NCBI RefSeq assembly: GCF_029814935.1
Contig: NZ_CP104582.1
Span: 2,604,001-2,668,000 of the forward strand
Reading direction: 5' to 3'
DNA length: 64,000 bases
Source of the DNA: Pseudomonas sp. GD03919
GTDB taxonomy: Bacteria > Pseudomonadota > Gammaproteobacteria > Pseudomonadales > Pseudomonadaceae
Part shown: positions 17,907 to 28,578 of the stretch, piece by piece
How positions within the stretch are numbered: position 1 is the first letter of the stretch
Layout: every line of letters starts with the position of its first letter
Notes under the pieces: model-generated
What the model was told of the DNA's origin: nothing
The model's input: only the letters and a program-made list of their open reading frames with translations
Databases searched by the model: none
Program-made: the position numbers and the translations under genes

Positions 17907-19811
17907 TCAGGCGGACAGTTCCACCAGCAGCTTGTTCAGGCGCTGCACGTAGGCGGCGGGATCTTTCAGGCTGTCGCCGGCAGCCAGCGCGGCCTGGTCG
18001 AAGAGAATGTGCGACAGATCGGTGAAGCGATCTTCATCCGGCTCGGCATCCAGGCGCTCGATCAGCGGGTGCGCCGGGTTGAACTCGAAGATCGGCTTGG
18101 ACTCAGGCACTTTCTGCCCGCTGGCCTCGAGAATCTGGCGCATCTGCAGGCCCAGATCCTGTTCGCCAATGGCGAGGATCGCCGGCGAGTCGGTCAGGCG
18201 GTGGGAGACGCGCACTTCGGCCACCTGCTCTCCCAGCGCGCCCTTGAGCCGCTCGATCAACCCTTCCTTGGCCTTGGCGACTTCTTCCTGGGCCTTCTTG
18301 TCTTCTTCCGAGTCCAGTTTGCCCAGATCCAGGTCGCCACGCGCCACGTCGACGAACTGCTTGCCGTCGAACTCGGTCAGGTAGCTCATCAGCCACTCGT
18401 CGATGCGGTCGGTAAGCAGCAGCACCTCGATGCCTTTCTTGCGGAAGACTTCCAGGTGTGGGCTGTTCTTGATCTGCGCGTAGGACTCGCCGGTGAGGTA
18501 GTAGATCTTGTCCTGACCTTCCTTGACGCGACCGAGGTAGTCGGCCAGCGACACCGACTGCTCGTCGCCCTCGCCGGCAGTGGAGGCGAAACGCAGCAGG
18601 CCGGCGATCTTCTCCTTGTTGGCGAAGTCCTCCGCCGGACCTTCCTTGAGCACTTGACCGAAGGCCTTCCAGAAGGTCTTGTAGTCGTCCGGCTTATCCT
18701 TGGCGAGTTTCTCCAGCATGTCCAGTACGCGCTTGGTCAGCGCCGACTTCATCGAATCGATGACCGGGCCGGACTGCAGGATTTCGCGGGAAACGTTCAG
18801 CGACAGGTCATTGGAATCGACCACGCCCTTGATGAAACGCAGGTACAGCGGCAGGAACTGATCGGCCTGATCCATGATGAACACGCGCTGCACGTAGAGC
18901 TTGAGGCCCTTGGGTGCTTCGCGGTGGTACAGGTCGAACGGAGCACGGCCCGGCACGTAGAGCAGCGAGGTGTACTCCAGCTTGCCTTCGACCTTGTTGT
19001 GGCTCCAGGTCAGCGGGTTCTCGAAGTCATGGCCAACGTGCTTGTAGAACTCCTGATATTCCTCGTCCTTGATCTCGGTACGTGGGCGGGTCCACAGGGC
19101 GCTGGCGCGGTTGACGGTTTCCCACTCGACCTCGGCAGGCTTGTCCTTTTCTTCGCCATAGTGCTCTTTCGGCAGCTCGATTGGGAGCGCGATATGGTCG
19201 GAGTACTTCTTGACGATATTGCGCAGACGCCAGCCATCGGCGAATTCTTCTTCGCCGCTTTTCAGGTGCAGGACAATGCGGGTGCCGCGTTCGGCTTTCT
19301 CGACGTTGGCAACCTCGAACTCGCCCTCGCCCTTGCTCGACCAATGCACGCCCTCGGCAGCAGCCAGACCGGCACGACGGGTGAAGACCTCGACCTGATC
19401 GGCAACGATAAAGGCCGAATAGAAACCCACGCCGAACTGGCCGATCAGGTGCGAATCCTTTTTCTGGTCGCCGGACAGGTTCTTCAGGAAATCGGCGGTA
19501 CCGGATTTGGCAATGGTACCCAGGTGGGTGATGACCTCTTCGCGACTCATGCCGATGCCGTTGTCTTCGAGGGTGACGGTCTTGGCGTCCTTGTCGAAGC
19601 TCAGGCGGATCTTCAGCTCAGCATCGCCCTCAAGCAACTCGGGCTTGTCCAATGCCTCGAAACGCAGCTTGTCGGCGGCGTCGGAAGCGTTGGAGATCAA
19701 CTCGCGCAGGAAGATTTCCTTGTTCGAGTACAGCGAATGGATCATCAGGTGCAGCAGCTGCTTCACCTCGGTCTGGAAGCCCAGGGTTTCTTTTTGAGTT
19801 TCCACACTCAT
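17907..19811 (-). CDS. htpG: Chaperone protein HtpG (Hsp90)
   Basis: HtpG is the cytoplasmic bacterial Hsp90 ATP-dependent chaperone. The 634-residue length is typical. The N-terminal GHKL ATPase motifs are visible: [24 protein letters not shown] and [11 protein letters not shown]. The middle and C-terminal domains follow without interruption. GGAG lies nine bases before the ATG. A perfect sigma32-type promoter sits about 57 bp upstream, which explains heat-shock induction. Its terminator downstream has been split by a MITE. Confidence 0.98.
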   Translation of the reverse strand: MSVETQKETLGFQTEVKQLLHLMIHSLYSNKEIFLRELISNASDAADKLRFEALDKPELLEGDAELKIRLSFDKDAKTVTLEDNGIGMSREEVITHLGTIAKSGTADFLKNLSGDQKKDSHLIGQFGVGFYSAFIVADQVEVFTRRAGLAAAEGVHWSSKGEGEFEVANVEKAERGTRIVLHLKSGEEEFADGWRLRNIVKKYSDHIALPIELPKEHYGEEKDKPAEVEWETVNRASALWTRPRTEIKDEEYQEFYKHVGHDFENPLTWSHNKVEGKLEYTSLLYVPGRAPFDLYHREAPKGLKLYVQRVFIMDQADQFLPLYLRFIKGVVDSNDLSLNVSREILQSGPVIDSMKSALTKRVLDMLEKLAKDKPDDYKTFWKAFGQVLKEGPAEDFANKEKIAGLLRFASTAGEGDEQSVSLADYLGRVKEGQDKIYYLTGESYAQIKNSPHLEVFRKKGIEVLLLTDRIDEWLMSYLTEFDGKQFVDVARGDLDLGKLDSEEDKKAQEEVAKAKEGLIERLKGALGEQVAEVRVSHRLTDSPAILAIGEQDLGLQMRQILEASGQKVPESKPIFEFNPAHPLIERLDAEPDEDRFTDLSHILFDQAALAAGDSLKDPAAYVQRLNKLLVELSA

Positions 19812-19867
19812 GGTTATCTAACTCCACATGCAGGACTATGCCGCGCGGGCGGCGGCGGATGTCATGC

Positions 19868-19896
19868 AGATGGGGGGCAGTCTGATCAATTTCAAG
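19868..19896 (-). promoter_or_regulatory. Sigma32 (heat shock) promoter of htpG
   Basis: On the minus strand the sequence reads CTTGAAA, a 14-base spacer, then CCCCATCT. This equals the established RpoH consensus CTTGAAA-N11-16-CCCCATNT. The predicted start site is near 19861, giving a leader of about 50 bases to the ATG at 19811. Confidence 0.85.
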
Positions 19897-19899
19897 GGC

Positions 19900-21147
19900 T
19901 TAGGGCTCGAGCAGTTCCAGGCGAGCAATTTCCTCCGGTTTGAAACTGAAACTGGCTTGTCCGCCACCGCTGCCCATTTGCTGGCTGAGGCGGATGCTAC
20001 CGTCGGCATCGATCCCCACGAAGCGACCTTCGACGGTGCCGCCACTGGCCCGACTCAAACGCATGCTGAGCATGCGGTACTGCTCCGGGTTGCGCTGCAA
20101 GCGCGCCAGGCTGAAACGTTGGCGGCGATCCATTGGCCGGCTTTGCCGCTCCACGACCGGTGCGGCTTCAGGCGATGCCTGCGGCTGAGGCGTGACACTG
20201 TTGGGCAATGCGGCAAATCGGTCGCCCTCCACCCCCCAGCCTTGCTCGACGCGTTTGTGCAGGCGCAGCGGCAGACGCTCGTCACGCCCATCGACCTGCG
20301 CCTCGACCTGCAACTGCAAGTGATCGCCCGTGAAGCTGAACACCGGCAATTTCAGTTCGCCCACGTTGCGTGTAGCGAAACGACGCTGCAGATAGTCATG
20401 CAGCACATGGGCGATGGTGTCGCGCGAGTCGAAGCGCGTATCGACCCGGCCATCGACATAACGCAAGCGGTCACGGTACAACTCGACACGCCCGCTGAGG
20501 CTGGTCTTGAAGCGCGGCGGCATGACCAGATGAAAGTCTCCGACCAGCCTGTTGGGCGCTTGCGGCTGCAGGTCCAGGTGCAGCGTGTAGCCACGGCTCA
20601 GGTGACGGGCCTCGGGTAGATCCTGTTCCGGGAGCAACCAGCTCAGCTCGACCTCCGGAAGCTCGCCAGTATCCTGCGGCAACACATCGACCCGTACCGC
20701 CCCCTCGCCAGCCTGTGGCAGGCGAATGCTCAGCTCACGCAAGGCAAAGAAATCGAGGCCCTCACGCAACACCAGCACACCATCGATCAGTTCCCCCTGC
20801 TGCGGTCGAAAAGGCTGGCCATTGAGCTCGCCCGCAAGGTCGATAGCCAACTCAGCCGGCGCCTGCGTCTCGGGCTTGAGCCAGTCGAGACGGACTATCG
20901 CCGCCAGGCGCTCGGCATCCTTGCTGGCCAGCATCGTCAGCCCCACCACCAGAGGAATGCAGCCCAGCGCAATCAGCCCCACGGCACTGCGCGCACGCTG
21001 CCAGTGACGCAGTATGTAGATCAGAGTGATGGGCGCAATAAGGCTGCCCCAGCCCCATAGCAGACTGGTGGCGAAAGCACGCATCACCAGCCACACCAGG
21101 CCCGTCAGCATCAGCAACAGGCCACCAATAATCAGCAATGCGTCCAT
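19900..21147 (-). CDS. Conserved membrane protein of unknown function (PA1595-like position)
   Basis: A 415-residue protein that I do not recognise. Three membrane segments lie in the first 85 residues (LLIIGGLLLMLTGLVWLVM, LLWGWGSLIAPITLIYIL, VGLIALGCIPLVVGLTML). A long soluble, beta-rich part follows, with VDVLPQDTGELPEVELSWL and YVDGRVDTRFDSRDTIAHVL. The C-terminal 70 residues (LSMRLSRASGGTVEGRFVGI) look like a small barrel. AAGGA precedes the chosen ATG. It sits between htpG and the lipoprotein gene, as in P. aeruginosa from memory. Confidence 0.75.
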   Translation of the reverse strand: MDALLIIGGLLLMLTGLVWLVMRAFATSLLWGWGSLIAPITLIYILRHWQRARSAVGLIALGCIPLVVGLTMLASKDAERLAAIVRLDWLKPETQAPAELAIDLAGELNGQPFRPQQGELIDGVLVLREGLDFFALRELSIRLPQAGEGAVRVDVLPQDTGELPEVELSWLLPEQDLPEARHLSRGYTLHLDLQPQAPNRLVGDFHLVMPPRFKTSLSGRVELYRDRLRYVDGRVDTRFDSRDTIAHVLHDYLQRRFATRNVGELKLPVFSFTGDHLQLQVEAQVDGRDERLPLRLHKRVEQGWGVEGDRFAALPNSVTPQPQASPEAAPVVERQSRPMDRRQRFSLARLQRNPEQYRMLSMRLSRASGGTVEGRFVGIDADGSIRLSQQMGSGGGQASFSFKPEEIARLELLEP

Positions 21148-21449
21148 CCGGATAATCCTTGTCAACAATTCGCTGCGCTGCCGGCCGAGCCTCTACCGGC
21201 AGCGACTCAACCCTGATGCTTCGACCTTGCGTCGTGTGCACAGCCCACCACGATAAAGAGCCACGCTGCGCGAATCTATCGAGAAGTCGATGATTCTGGG
21301 CAAATCTGCACTGCAGCGCATCAACAGACATCACGGCAACCCGTACATCCGCTGCATCCAGGGAACTTATCCGGCACGCAGCGCTCGAAGAGGCAGTGTG
21401 TTCAGGCTTCGCCTGGCCGCCGCAAACTCTCACACATGGAGTGATAACC
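21148..21449. other. Divergent intergenic region of 302 bp
   Basis: It holds the leader of the membrane protein gene on the minus strand and an AlgU-like promoter for the lipoprotein gene on the plus strand at 21363-21389. No further gene or repeat was seen. Confidence 0.6.
21363..21389 (+). promoter_or_regulatory. Possible AlgU/sigma22 promoter of the lipoprotein gene
   Basis: GAACTT, a 16-base spacer and TCGAA resemble the AlgU (RpoE-type) consensus GAACTT-N16-17-TCTGA; the -10 part matches at three of five positions. The start codon lies 60 bases downstream. AlgU control of small envelope lipoproteins is common in Pseudomonas, but this is an inference. Confidence 0.45.
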
Positions 21450-21740
21450 GTGAAAAAAACCCTGACTTATGCCCTGCTGCTTGCCACTGCCCTGGGTCTC
21501 GCTGCCTGCGAGAAAACCCCGGAAGACAAGATGGAGTCGGCCAAGGAGTCAGTCTCCGAAGCGATGGAGAACTTGGGCGATGCAGCCAAAGATACGGGCG
21601 AAGCCATCGAACAGAAAACCAATGAAGCCCTGGGTAACGAACCCACCACCGGCGAGAAAATTGAGGATGCGGCCAGCGATGCGGCCGACGCCATCGAGGA
21701 TGCTGGCGACGAAGTGAAAGATGCCGTCGACGCTCAGTAA
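21450..21740 (+). CDS. Small acidic lipoprotein
   Basis: A 96-residue lipoprotein starting at GTG, preceded by GGAGTG. The signal sequence KKTLTYALLLATALGLAAC ends in a lipobox with the modified cysteine at about residue 20. The mature protein is rich in E, D, A and K with heptad-like spacing (KMESAKESVSEAMENLGDAA), predicting a helical or coiled-coil envelope protein. No enzyme motif is present. A bidirectional terminator follows immediately. The function is unknown; an envelope-stress role is suggested only by the possible AlgU promoter. Confidence 0.85.
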   Translation: MKKTLTYALLLATALGLAACEKTPEDKMESAKESVSEAMENLGDAAKDTGEAIEQKTNEALGNEPTTGEKIEDAASDAADAIEDAGDEVKDAVDAQ

Positions 21741-21758
21741 TCCCGAGTGATGAACAAG

Positions 21759-21783
21759 GAAGGCCCGCAATGCGGGCCTTCTT
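21759..21783. terminator. Bidirectional terminator between the lipoprotein and MAPEG genes
   Basis: GAAGGCCCGC-AAT-GCGGGCCTTC has a ten-pair stem followed by TTTC on the plus strand. It serves the convergent genes on both sides and ends at the MAPEG stop. Confidence 0.88.
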
Positions 21784-22179
21784 TCATTTCAGCGCCGGGC
21801 TGAGCATCAGCAACAGGCTGCACACCAACCCTACCACCCACACCAGACTGCGCTGCCAGTGCAGATCCCACCAGTAGCACAGCAGATACAGTACACGGCT
21901 GACGACGAAGGTGATCGCCAGCACGTCAACCAGAGTGCCATAGGTTTGCGTGGCATGCGCCATCAGCACACCTGCTGCAAACAGCGGAAAGGCCTCGATG
22001 CTATTGAGATGCGCCGCCAGAGCACGCGCACCAAACCCCGTCAGGCGCGCCTGCTGGGCGCGCGGGTGGCGGTTGTCATAGCGCCCGCCGCCCTCCTCGG
22101 CCATGGCCTTGGCGACGGGTGCCTTGGCGATGAAGATCAACAAGGCGCTGATGAACACGCACCAGAATGGAATGCTCAT
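21784..22179 (-). CDS. MAPEG-family integral membrane protein
   Basis: A 131-residue protein with four membrane helices, starting MSIPFWCVFISALLIFIAK. The sequence AAHLNSIEAFPLFAAGVLMA is the MAPEG signature (membrane-associated proteins in eicosanoid and glutathione metabolism). Its start overlaps the stop of the DUF599 gene (ATGA), so the two form an operon. In bacteria, members may have glutathione-dependent activity, but the substrate is unknown. Confidence 0.87.
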   Translation of the reverse strand: MSIPFWCVFISALLIFIAKAPVAKAMAEEGGGRYDNRHPRAQQARLTGFGARALAAHLNSIEAFPLFAAGVLMAHATQTYGTLVDVLAITFVVSRVLYLLCYWWDLHWQRSLVWVVGLVCSLLLMLSPALK

Positions 22180-22910
22180 TCACTTTTCTCCTTGGCCACC
22201 TCGGCGGTCGGCGTTGGGGTATAGACCATCACTTCCAACACATCCGAATGGAACTCACGGCGATACAGCACCACGACCACGCCGGCCGTGACCAGCATGA
22301 AGAACCAGGGATTGACGAACCAGGCCAGCGTCGCCATGCCGAAGTAATAGGCGCGCAGACCGAAGTTGAACTGGTTGGCCGCCATCGAGATCACCCGCGC
22401 GGCACGCTCGGCGAAGGCCTTGCGCTCCTGCTCGGTGACATGCCGCTCACCGACCATAGGCGCCGAGCCCACCAGCACGGCGGCGAAGTTGTATTGGCGC
22501 ATGCACCAACTGAAGGTGAAGAAGGCGTAGACGAAGATGATGCACAGGCACAGCAGCTTGATTTCCGACAACCCCCGACTGGCCTGTTGCACGAAGGGAA
22601 TGTCGGCCAACAACGACAGCGCACGGTCGGAGGCCCCCAGCACGGTGAGGATACCGGCCAGAATGATCAGGGTGCTGGAGGCAAAGAAAGAAGCATTGCG
22701 CTCGAGATTACCGATCACGTTGGCGTCGGCGATGCGGTTGTCGCGCAGCAGCATGCGGCGCATCCAGTCTTCCCGGTACAGGTGCAGCACACTGGCCAGG
22801 CAGGGTGTGGTTTGCGCCTTCAGGAAGGCGTAGCGGGTATAACCGCCCCAGCAGACGACGAACCAGAGCGCAGCGAGTACATGAGGCAGGTACGGATAGC
22901 TGTTGAGCAT
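22176..22910 (-). CDS. DUF599 family membrane protein
   Basis: A 244-residue protein with about four membrane segments and the DUF599 features NRIADANVIGNLERNASFFASS and AANQFNFGLRAYYF. CAAGGAG precedes the ATG. It is the first gene of the pair with the MAPEG protein. The molecular function is not known. Confidence 0.87.
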   Translation of the reverse strand: MLNSYPYLPHVLAALWFVVCWGGYTRYAFLKAQTTPCLASVLHLYREDWMRRMLLRDNRIADANVIGNLERNASFFASSTLIILAGILTVLGASDRALSLLADIPFVQQASRGLSEIKLLCLCIIFVYAFFTFSWCMRQYNFAAVLVGSAPMVGERHVTEQERKAFAERAARVISMAANQFNFGLRAYYFGMATLAWFVNPWFFMLVTAGVVVVLYRREFHSDVLEVMVYTPTPTAEVAKEKSE

Positions 22911-22969
22911 GCCAACTCCTTGTAGGACTACCGCGGATTATAGCCAGCCTGCCTCTTTCCTTGTTCGAC

Positions 22970-22994
22970 AAAAAAGGCCGCCTTGTGGGCAGCC
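22970..22994 (-). terminator. Terminator of braB
   Basis: On the minus strand GGCTGCC-CACAA-GGCGGCC forms a seven-pair stem with one wobble, followed by TTTTTT. It lies about 20 bp after the braB stop. Confidence 0.8.
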
Positions 22995-23014
22995 TCGTTT
23001 GTCTTACACGGCGC

Positions 23015-24328
23015 TTAAGCCGTGGCGCTCTGGCGCAGACCCAGAATGCGATCCAGCACTACCATTACTGCCAGCGTCACCGCCACCGGCAGCAGCCAGC
23101 CCAGGCTCTGACCGGCCAGCGGCAGTTGCCCGAACCAGGCCGGCACCTTGTCGGCCCAGGGCGTCGCAGCAACACCATCGGCCACACCGAAGACCAGGGT
23201 AACGGCCATCACCGGCACGAACACCAGCGGCTGGGATACCCACAGACGATTGGCCAGGCTCAGGGCGACCAGCACGATGGCCAGCGGATACAGGCCGACA
23301 AGCACCGGGATGGAGAAGCTGATCAGCTGAGTCAGGCCCTGATTGGCCACCAGCAGGCTGAACAGCCCGAAGGCAATCACCACGCTGCGATAGGACACCG
23401 GCAGCAGCTTGCTGAAGAACTCGCCGCAGGCGGTCAACAGGCCTACCGCGGTGGTCAGGCAGGCCAGGGTGATGACCACCGCCAGCAGCAGACTGCCTGG
23501 GGTGCCGAAGGTGTGCTGGACATAGGTAGTCAGAATCTGCACGCCATTTTGCGCATCGCCCGCGATACCCTGGCTGGTTGCGCCGAGGTAGAACAATGCC
23601 AGATACACCAACGACAGGCCGATGGCTGCAATGATGCCGGCGATGACCGAGTAACGGGTCACCAGCCCCGCATCACTGACGCCGCGGTCGCGAATCGCGC
23701 TGGCGATTACGATGCCGAAGACCAGTGCACCCAGGGTATCCATGGTCAGGTAGCCCTGCAGGAAGCCTTGCACCAGCGGCGCCTCGCGATAGCTCTCGGC
23801 GACCACACCGATCTCGCCGGCGGGAGCAAACAAGGCAGCGCCGCCCAGCACCAGCAGCGCAGCCAGCAGTACCGGGGTGATGAATTTGCCGATGCGATCG
23901 ACCAACCGTCCCGGATTGAGGGAAAGGAACAACACAGCAGCGAAATACAACAGGGTGTAGATCAGCAGCGGTGCACCTTCATTGCCGGTGAACGGCGCGA
24001 TGCCCATCTCGAACGACACCACGGCCGTGCGCGGCGTGGCAAACAACGGGCCGATGGCCAGGTAAACCGCTACCGCGAGGATTGCGCCGGCAATCCTGCC
24101 CAGGGGTGCGGTAAGCAGGTCCATGCCGCCACCGACACGCGCCAGGGCTACCACGGTCAGCAGTGGCAGGCCGACGCCGGTAAGTAGAAAACCGAGCGCC
24201 GCGGGAAGCAGATTCTCCCCAGCAGCCAGACCGGCGCTGGGCGGGAAGATGATGTTGCCCGCGCCAAGAAACAGCGCAAAAGTCATGAAGCCGAGGGCCA
24301 GGAGGTCCGAGCCTTTCAAACGAGTCAT
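23015..24328 (-). CDS. braB: Branched-chain amino acid transporter, BrnQ/BraB family
   Basis: A 437-residue sodium-coupled carrier of leucine, isoleucine and valine in the inner membrane, with twelve predicted helices. The N-terminus MTRLKGSDLLALGFMTFALF and GAGNIIFPPSAGLAAG is the LIVCS family signature. The length equals that recalled for P. aeruginosa BraB, which also lies beside the suc genes. The start at 24328 was chosen by family alignment, since the ribosome site is poor and an extension to 24457 has no membrane character. The gene is followed by a terminator. A group II intron lies between it and sucD. Confidence 0.92.
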   Translation of the reverse strand: MTRLKGSDLLALGFMTFALFLGAGNIIFPPSAGLAAGENLLPAALGFLLTGVGLPLLTVVALARVGGGMDLLTAPLGRIAGAILAVAVYLAIGPLFATPRTAVVSFEMGIAPFTGNEGAPLLIYTLLYFAAVLFLSLNPGRLVDRIGKFITPVLLAALLVLGGAALFAPAGEIGVVAESYREAPLVQGFLQGYLTMDTLGALVFGIVIASAIRDRGVSDAGLVTRYSVIAGIIAAIGLSLVYLALFYLGATSQGIAGDAQNGVQILTTYVQHTFGTPGSLLLAVVITLACLTTAVGLLTACGEFFSKLLPVSYRSVVIAFGLFSLLVANQGLTQLISFSIPVLVGLYPLAIVLVALSLANRLWVSQPLVFVPVMAVTLVFGVADGVAATPWADKVPAWFGQLPLAGQSLGWLLPVAVTLAVMVVLDRILGLRQSATA

Positions 24329-24642
24329 AAGGGGAAATACCACAAGCAGGAAATCGAAGAATTGCGGGGGTTTCCTTGAGGGATCCGGGAAACGTCGCCC
24401 GAGCGTTTGGCTCGAACCACTGCATGCATCGCCAGGCGCTTGTGACACCAAGGACACGGTAAGGGGCGGATACTAGCGAAAAGCGTCCTGCAGCAGCACA
24501 GTTGCCGGACAAGCTGTCGGACTGACGTAACTGACTGTCGCATCAGCAAAAGTTATTCAGACTGGGAACACCACAGCGGCGTATTTCTGCCGCGTTGATA
24601 CGCAGCGTCGTGGCCACCACGCCCCATCACTGTACAATCGGG

Positions 24643-26471
24643 ATAGGGGGGAACCAATAAGTTCCGCCCCTCCCACACCACCCGGCATGCGGGTCCGCAC
24701 CGGGCGGTTCGAGAAGTTGAGGTTTCACGAGAGTCTCGGCACTCCCAACCGATCGAAGTAGGCAATGGTCAGCACATTATGGATGGCAGATCGACTGTTA
24801 TGCCACCAGCGACGGCTCAGCGCCGCCACGGATTCCGCAACCCAGGAACTCGCGCCTAAGCGGATCAGCTCCCGGTAGATCGTCTTGCCCCGTCGCCAGT
24901 GCCGGAGGTGGAGCATTCTCAGGCGGCGACGTATCCACTCATCCAGTGATCGCCAGATGCGTGGCGTTTGTGCCAGCCTGAAGTACCCTTTCCAGCCGAG
25001 CAGGTAACTGCGGAGCTTCTCCACCACCTGTGCCATGCTGCGACCACCTGACCCCCGGGTCAGTTGCCTGATCCGGAGCTTGAACGCCTGTAACGCCTTC
25101 GTTGATACCGCGCGTCGGACCTCTCCCTCCCTCGTCTGCCACAGGGCATAACCGAGGAACTGGCGACCGAACACGCTGGCGACTGCACTTTTGGATTCGT
25201 TGATCACCAAGCGCAGTTTGTTGTAACACCGGCGTAGCAGGCGCATCACCCGTTCTCCCGCCTTCTCACTGCGAACGTAAACGTTGCAGTCATCAGCGTA
25301 ACGGGCGAAGCAGTGCCCCCGACGTTCCAGCTCTTTATCCACCTCGTCCAGCAGAACGTTGGCCAGCAACGGCGAGAGCGGCCCGCCTTGCGGCGTGCCC
25401 TCATGCCGATCCATGACCACACCGCCGTCCATGATGCCCGCGTTCAGGTACGCACGAACCAGCCGGATGACTCCAGGATCGTTTATGCGCCTCTTCAGGC
25501 GGTCGATCAGGATGTCGTGGTTAACCCGGTCGAAGAACTTCGATAGGTCGACATCCACCACGATGTGGCGGCCCTGTTGGGCATAGCGTTGCGCAGCCAA
25601 CACCGCATCGTGGGCCCGGCGGCCCGGGCGGAAGCCGTGGCTGTGCTCGCTGAAGGTGGGATCAATCAGAGGTTGCAGCACTTGCAGCAGTGCCTGTTGA
25701 ATCAGACGGTCGGTGACGGTGGGGATACCCAGTTCCCGCTCACTGCCGTCCGGTTTCGGGATGCCTACCCGACGAACGGGTTGTGGTTGGTAGGAGCCGC
25801 TCAGCAGTTGCTGGCGAAGCTCCGGCCACACCCATCGCAGGTGTTCGGCAGTCTGGGCAATATCCAGCCCGTCCACACCTGCCGATCCCTTGTTGGACTT
25901 CACGCGCTTCCATGCCCGCTGCATATTCTCTCGTGCGAACGCCTGCTCAAGCAGGCTTCGCCCTGCGCCCTCCGGTTCTCGCCGCGGGAGCCCTGTTTCA
26001 TCGCTGATCGCATTCGGTAAGGCTTCACCTTCCCGTTCCGCGACCCGCCCCGCTGGCGCGGGCATCTGATGCGTTACAGCGCTCATCGACAAGGCGTTTG
26101 ACGCTCCTTCTCGTTCAGCCCTTCGCCCTGACCAAGCAGCTACTATGGCTTCTGCTGACTTCTCGCTCCGTGCTTCCACGTCGCCCTTTCAGGCATGAGG
26201 CGAGATCTCCCCGGGTAAGAACACACTCCTTCACCGCACAACCGCCGGATTTACACCACCTCGCCTTGGCCACAAGAGCTTCGCGGCTTCTAGCCCGCTC
26301 GCCCTGCTTGGCAGTGCCTCGTATCCGATTCTTGTTCATCGGCTCACGGTTTACGCTCCACGCTTCCTCCCCACGGTCGGTCGCCCTTCCGCAGTTGCGC
26401 TTCGCTCCGTTCGCTGTGGCCAGCTCACGGGAGGACTTGCACCTCCAGGAGTGCGCCCGTGCCGGGCGCAC
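24643..26471 (-). mobile_element. Class C group II intron inserted after the sucD terminator
   Basis: The 5' end on the minus strand is GTGCGCCCGGCACGGGCGCAC, starting at 26471, the usual GUGCG intron boundary. The 3' part contains a domain V-like hairpin (CGAACCGCCCGGTGCGGACC, near 24680-24712) and a domain VI-like hairpin ending CCCCCCTAT at 24643; the 3' boundary could be off by a few bases. The intron encodes an endonuclease-less maturase. It abuts the T-run of the sucD terminator, the landing site known for bacterial class C introns. Length is about 1.83 kb. Confidence 0.9.
24725..26086 (-). CDS. ltrA: Group II intron reverse transcriptase/maturase
   Basis: The protein carries reverse transcriptase blocks RTGYQPQPVRRVGIPKPDG-like (GSYQPQPVRRVGIPKPDGSE), FVDVDLSKFFDRVNHD-like (VVDVDLSKFFDRVNHDILID), GTPQGGPLSPLLANVLLDE and the catalytic RYADDCNVYV. 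A group II maturase X domain follows (LRSYLLGWKGYFRLAQTPRI). No HNH endonuclease is present, typical of class C. I prefer the ATG at 26086 (MSAVTHQMPA), giving 453 residues; an upstream in-frame ATG at 26179 reads into intron RNA structure. The frame is intact, so mobility is possible. Confidence 0.92.
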   Translation of the reverse strand: MSAVTHQMPAPAGRVAEREGEALPNAISDETGLPRREPEGAGRSLLEQAFARENMQRAWKRVKSNKGSAGVDGLDIAQTAEHLRWVWPELRQQLLSGSYQPQPVRRVGIPKPDGSERELGIPTVTDRLIQQALLQVLQPLIDPTFSEHSHGFRPGRRAHDAVLAAQRYAQQGRHIVVDVDLSKFFDRVNHDILIDRLKRRINDPGVIRLVRAYLNAGIMDGGVVMDRHEGTPQGGPLSPLLANVLLDEVDKELERRGHCFARYADDCNVYVRSEKAGERVMRLLRRCYNKLRLVINESKSAVASVFGRQFLGYALWQTREGEVRRAVSTKALQAFKLRIRQLTRGSGGRSMAQVVEKLRSYLLGWKGYFRLAQTPRIWRSLDEWIRRRLRMLHLRHWRRGKTIYRELIRLGASSWVAESVAALSRRWWHNSRSAIHNVLTIAYFDRLGVPRLS

Positions 26472-26472
26472 T

Positions 26473-26500
26473 AAAAAAAAAAGACCACCCGAAGGTGGTC
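26473..26500 (-). terminator. Terminator of the sdh-suc operon (after sucD)
   Basis: On the minus strand GACCACC-TTCG-GGTGGTC forms a seven-pair stem with a stable TTCG loop, followed by ten T residues. It begins about 25 bp after the sucD stop and is followed one base later by the group II intron. Confidence 0.95.
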
Positions 26501-26524
26501 TCTTTGCGAGCAGTCAGCGAAGAT

Positions 26525-27411
26525 TTAGGCCTTCTTGACTTCCCAACCGGTCAGCTCGGCCAGGGCCTTGCCGATGTCAGCCAGGGAACGCACGGTTTTC
26601 ACACCAGCGTCCTGCAGTGCAGCGAACTTCTCGTCTGCAGTGCCCTTGCCGCCGGAGATGATGGCGCCAGCATGGCCCATGCGCTTGCCGGGAGGAGCGG
26701 TTACACCAGCGATGTAGGAAACCACCGGCTTGGTGACGTTGGCCTTGATGAAGGCAGCCGCTTCTTCCTCGGCCGAACCGCCGATCTCACCGATCATGAC
26801 GATCGCTTCGGTCTTCGGATCTTCCTGGAACAGCTTCAGGATATCGATGAAGTTGGAGCCCGGGATGGGGTCACCGCCGATACCCACGCAGGTGGACTGG
26901 CCGAAGCCGGCGTCGGTGGTCTGCTTCACGGCTTCATAGGTCAGGGTGCCCGAACGGGACACGATGCCGACTTTGCCTGGCAGGTGGATGTGACCCGGCA
27001 TGATGCCGATCTTGCACTCACCGGGAGTGATCACGCCCGGGCAGTTCGGGCCGATCAGACGCACGCCCAGCTCGTCGCACTTGACCTTGGCTTCCAGCAT
27101 GTCGATGGTCGGGATGCCTTCGGTGATGCAAACGATCAGCTTGATGCCGCCGTTGGCCGCTTCCAGGATCGAGTCCTTGCAGAACGGAGCCGGAACGTAG
27201 ATCACGGACGCTTCAGCGCCAGTGGCTTCTACGGCTTCCTTGACGGTGTTGAACACCGGCAGGCCCAGGTGGGTGGTGCCCCCCTTGCCCGGAGTAACGC
27301 CGCCAACCATCTTGGTGCCGTAGGCGATGGCTTGTTCGCTATGGAAGGTGCCCTGCGAGCCGGTGAAACCCTGGCAGATGACCTTGGTGTCTTTGTTGAT
27401 CAGGATGCTCA

Positions 27412-27412
<1 letters not shown>
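26525..27412 (-). CDS. sucD: Succinyl-CoA synthetase alpha subunit, SucD
   Basis: SucD carries the phosphohistidine intermediate of succinyl-CoA synthetase, which makes ATP or GTP from succinyl-CoA in the TCA cycle. The 295-residue product has H247 in [20 protein letters not shown] as the phosphorylated residue, the CoA-binding [13 protein letters not shown] at the N-terminus and GPNCPGVI. Its ATG shares one base with the sucC stop (TAATG). It is the last gene of the sdhC to sucD cluster and ends in a strong terminator. Confidence 0.98.

Positions 27413-28578
<1,166 letters not shown>

Noticed and set aside
18009..19943. 644-residue plus-strand frame opposite htpG
   Set aside because: Antisense shadow of a conserved gene with no ribosome site or family motif.
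26098..26538. 146-residue plus-strand frame across the intron end and the sucD terminator
   Set aside because: It covers the structured 5' part of the group II intron on the opposite strand and encodes no known domain.
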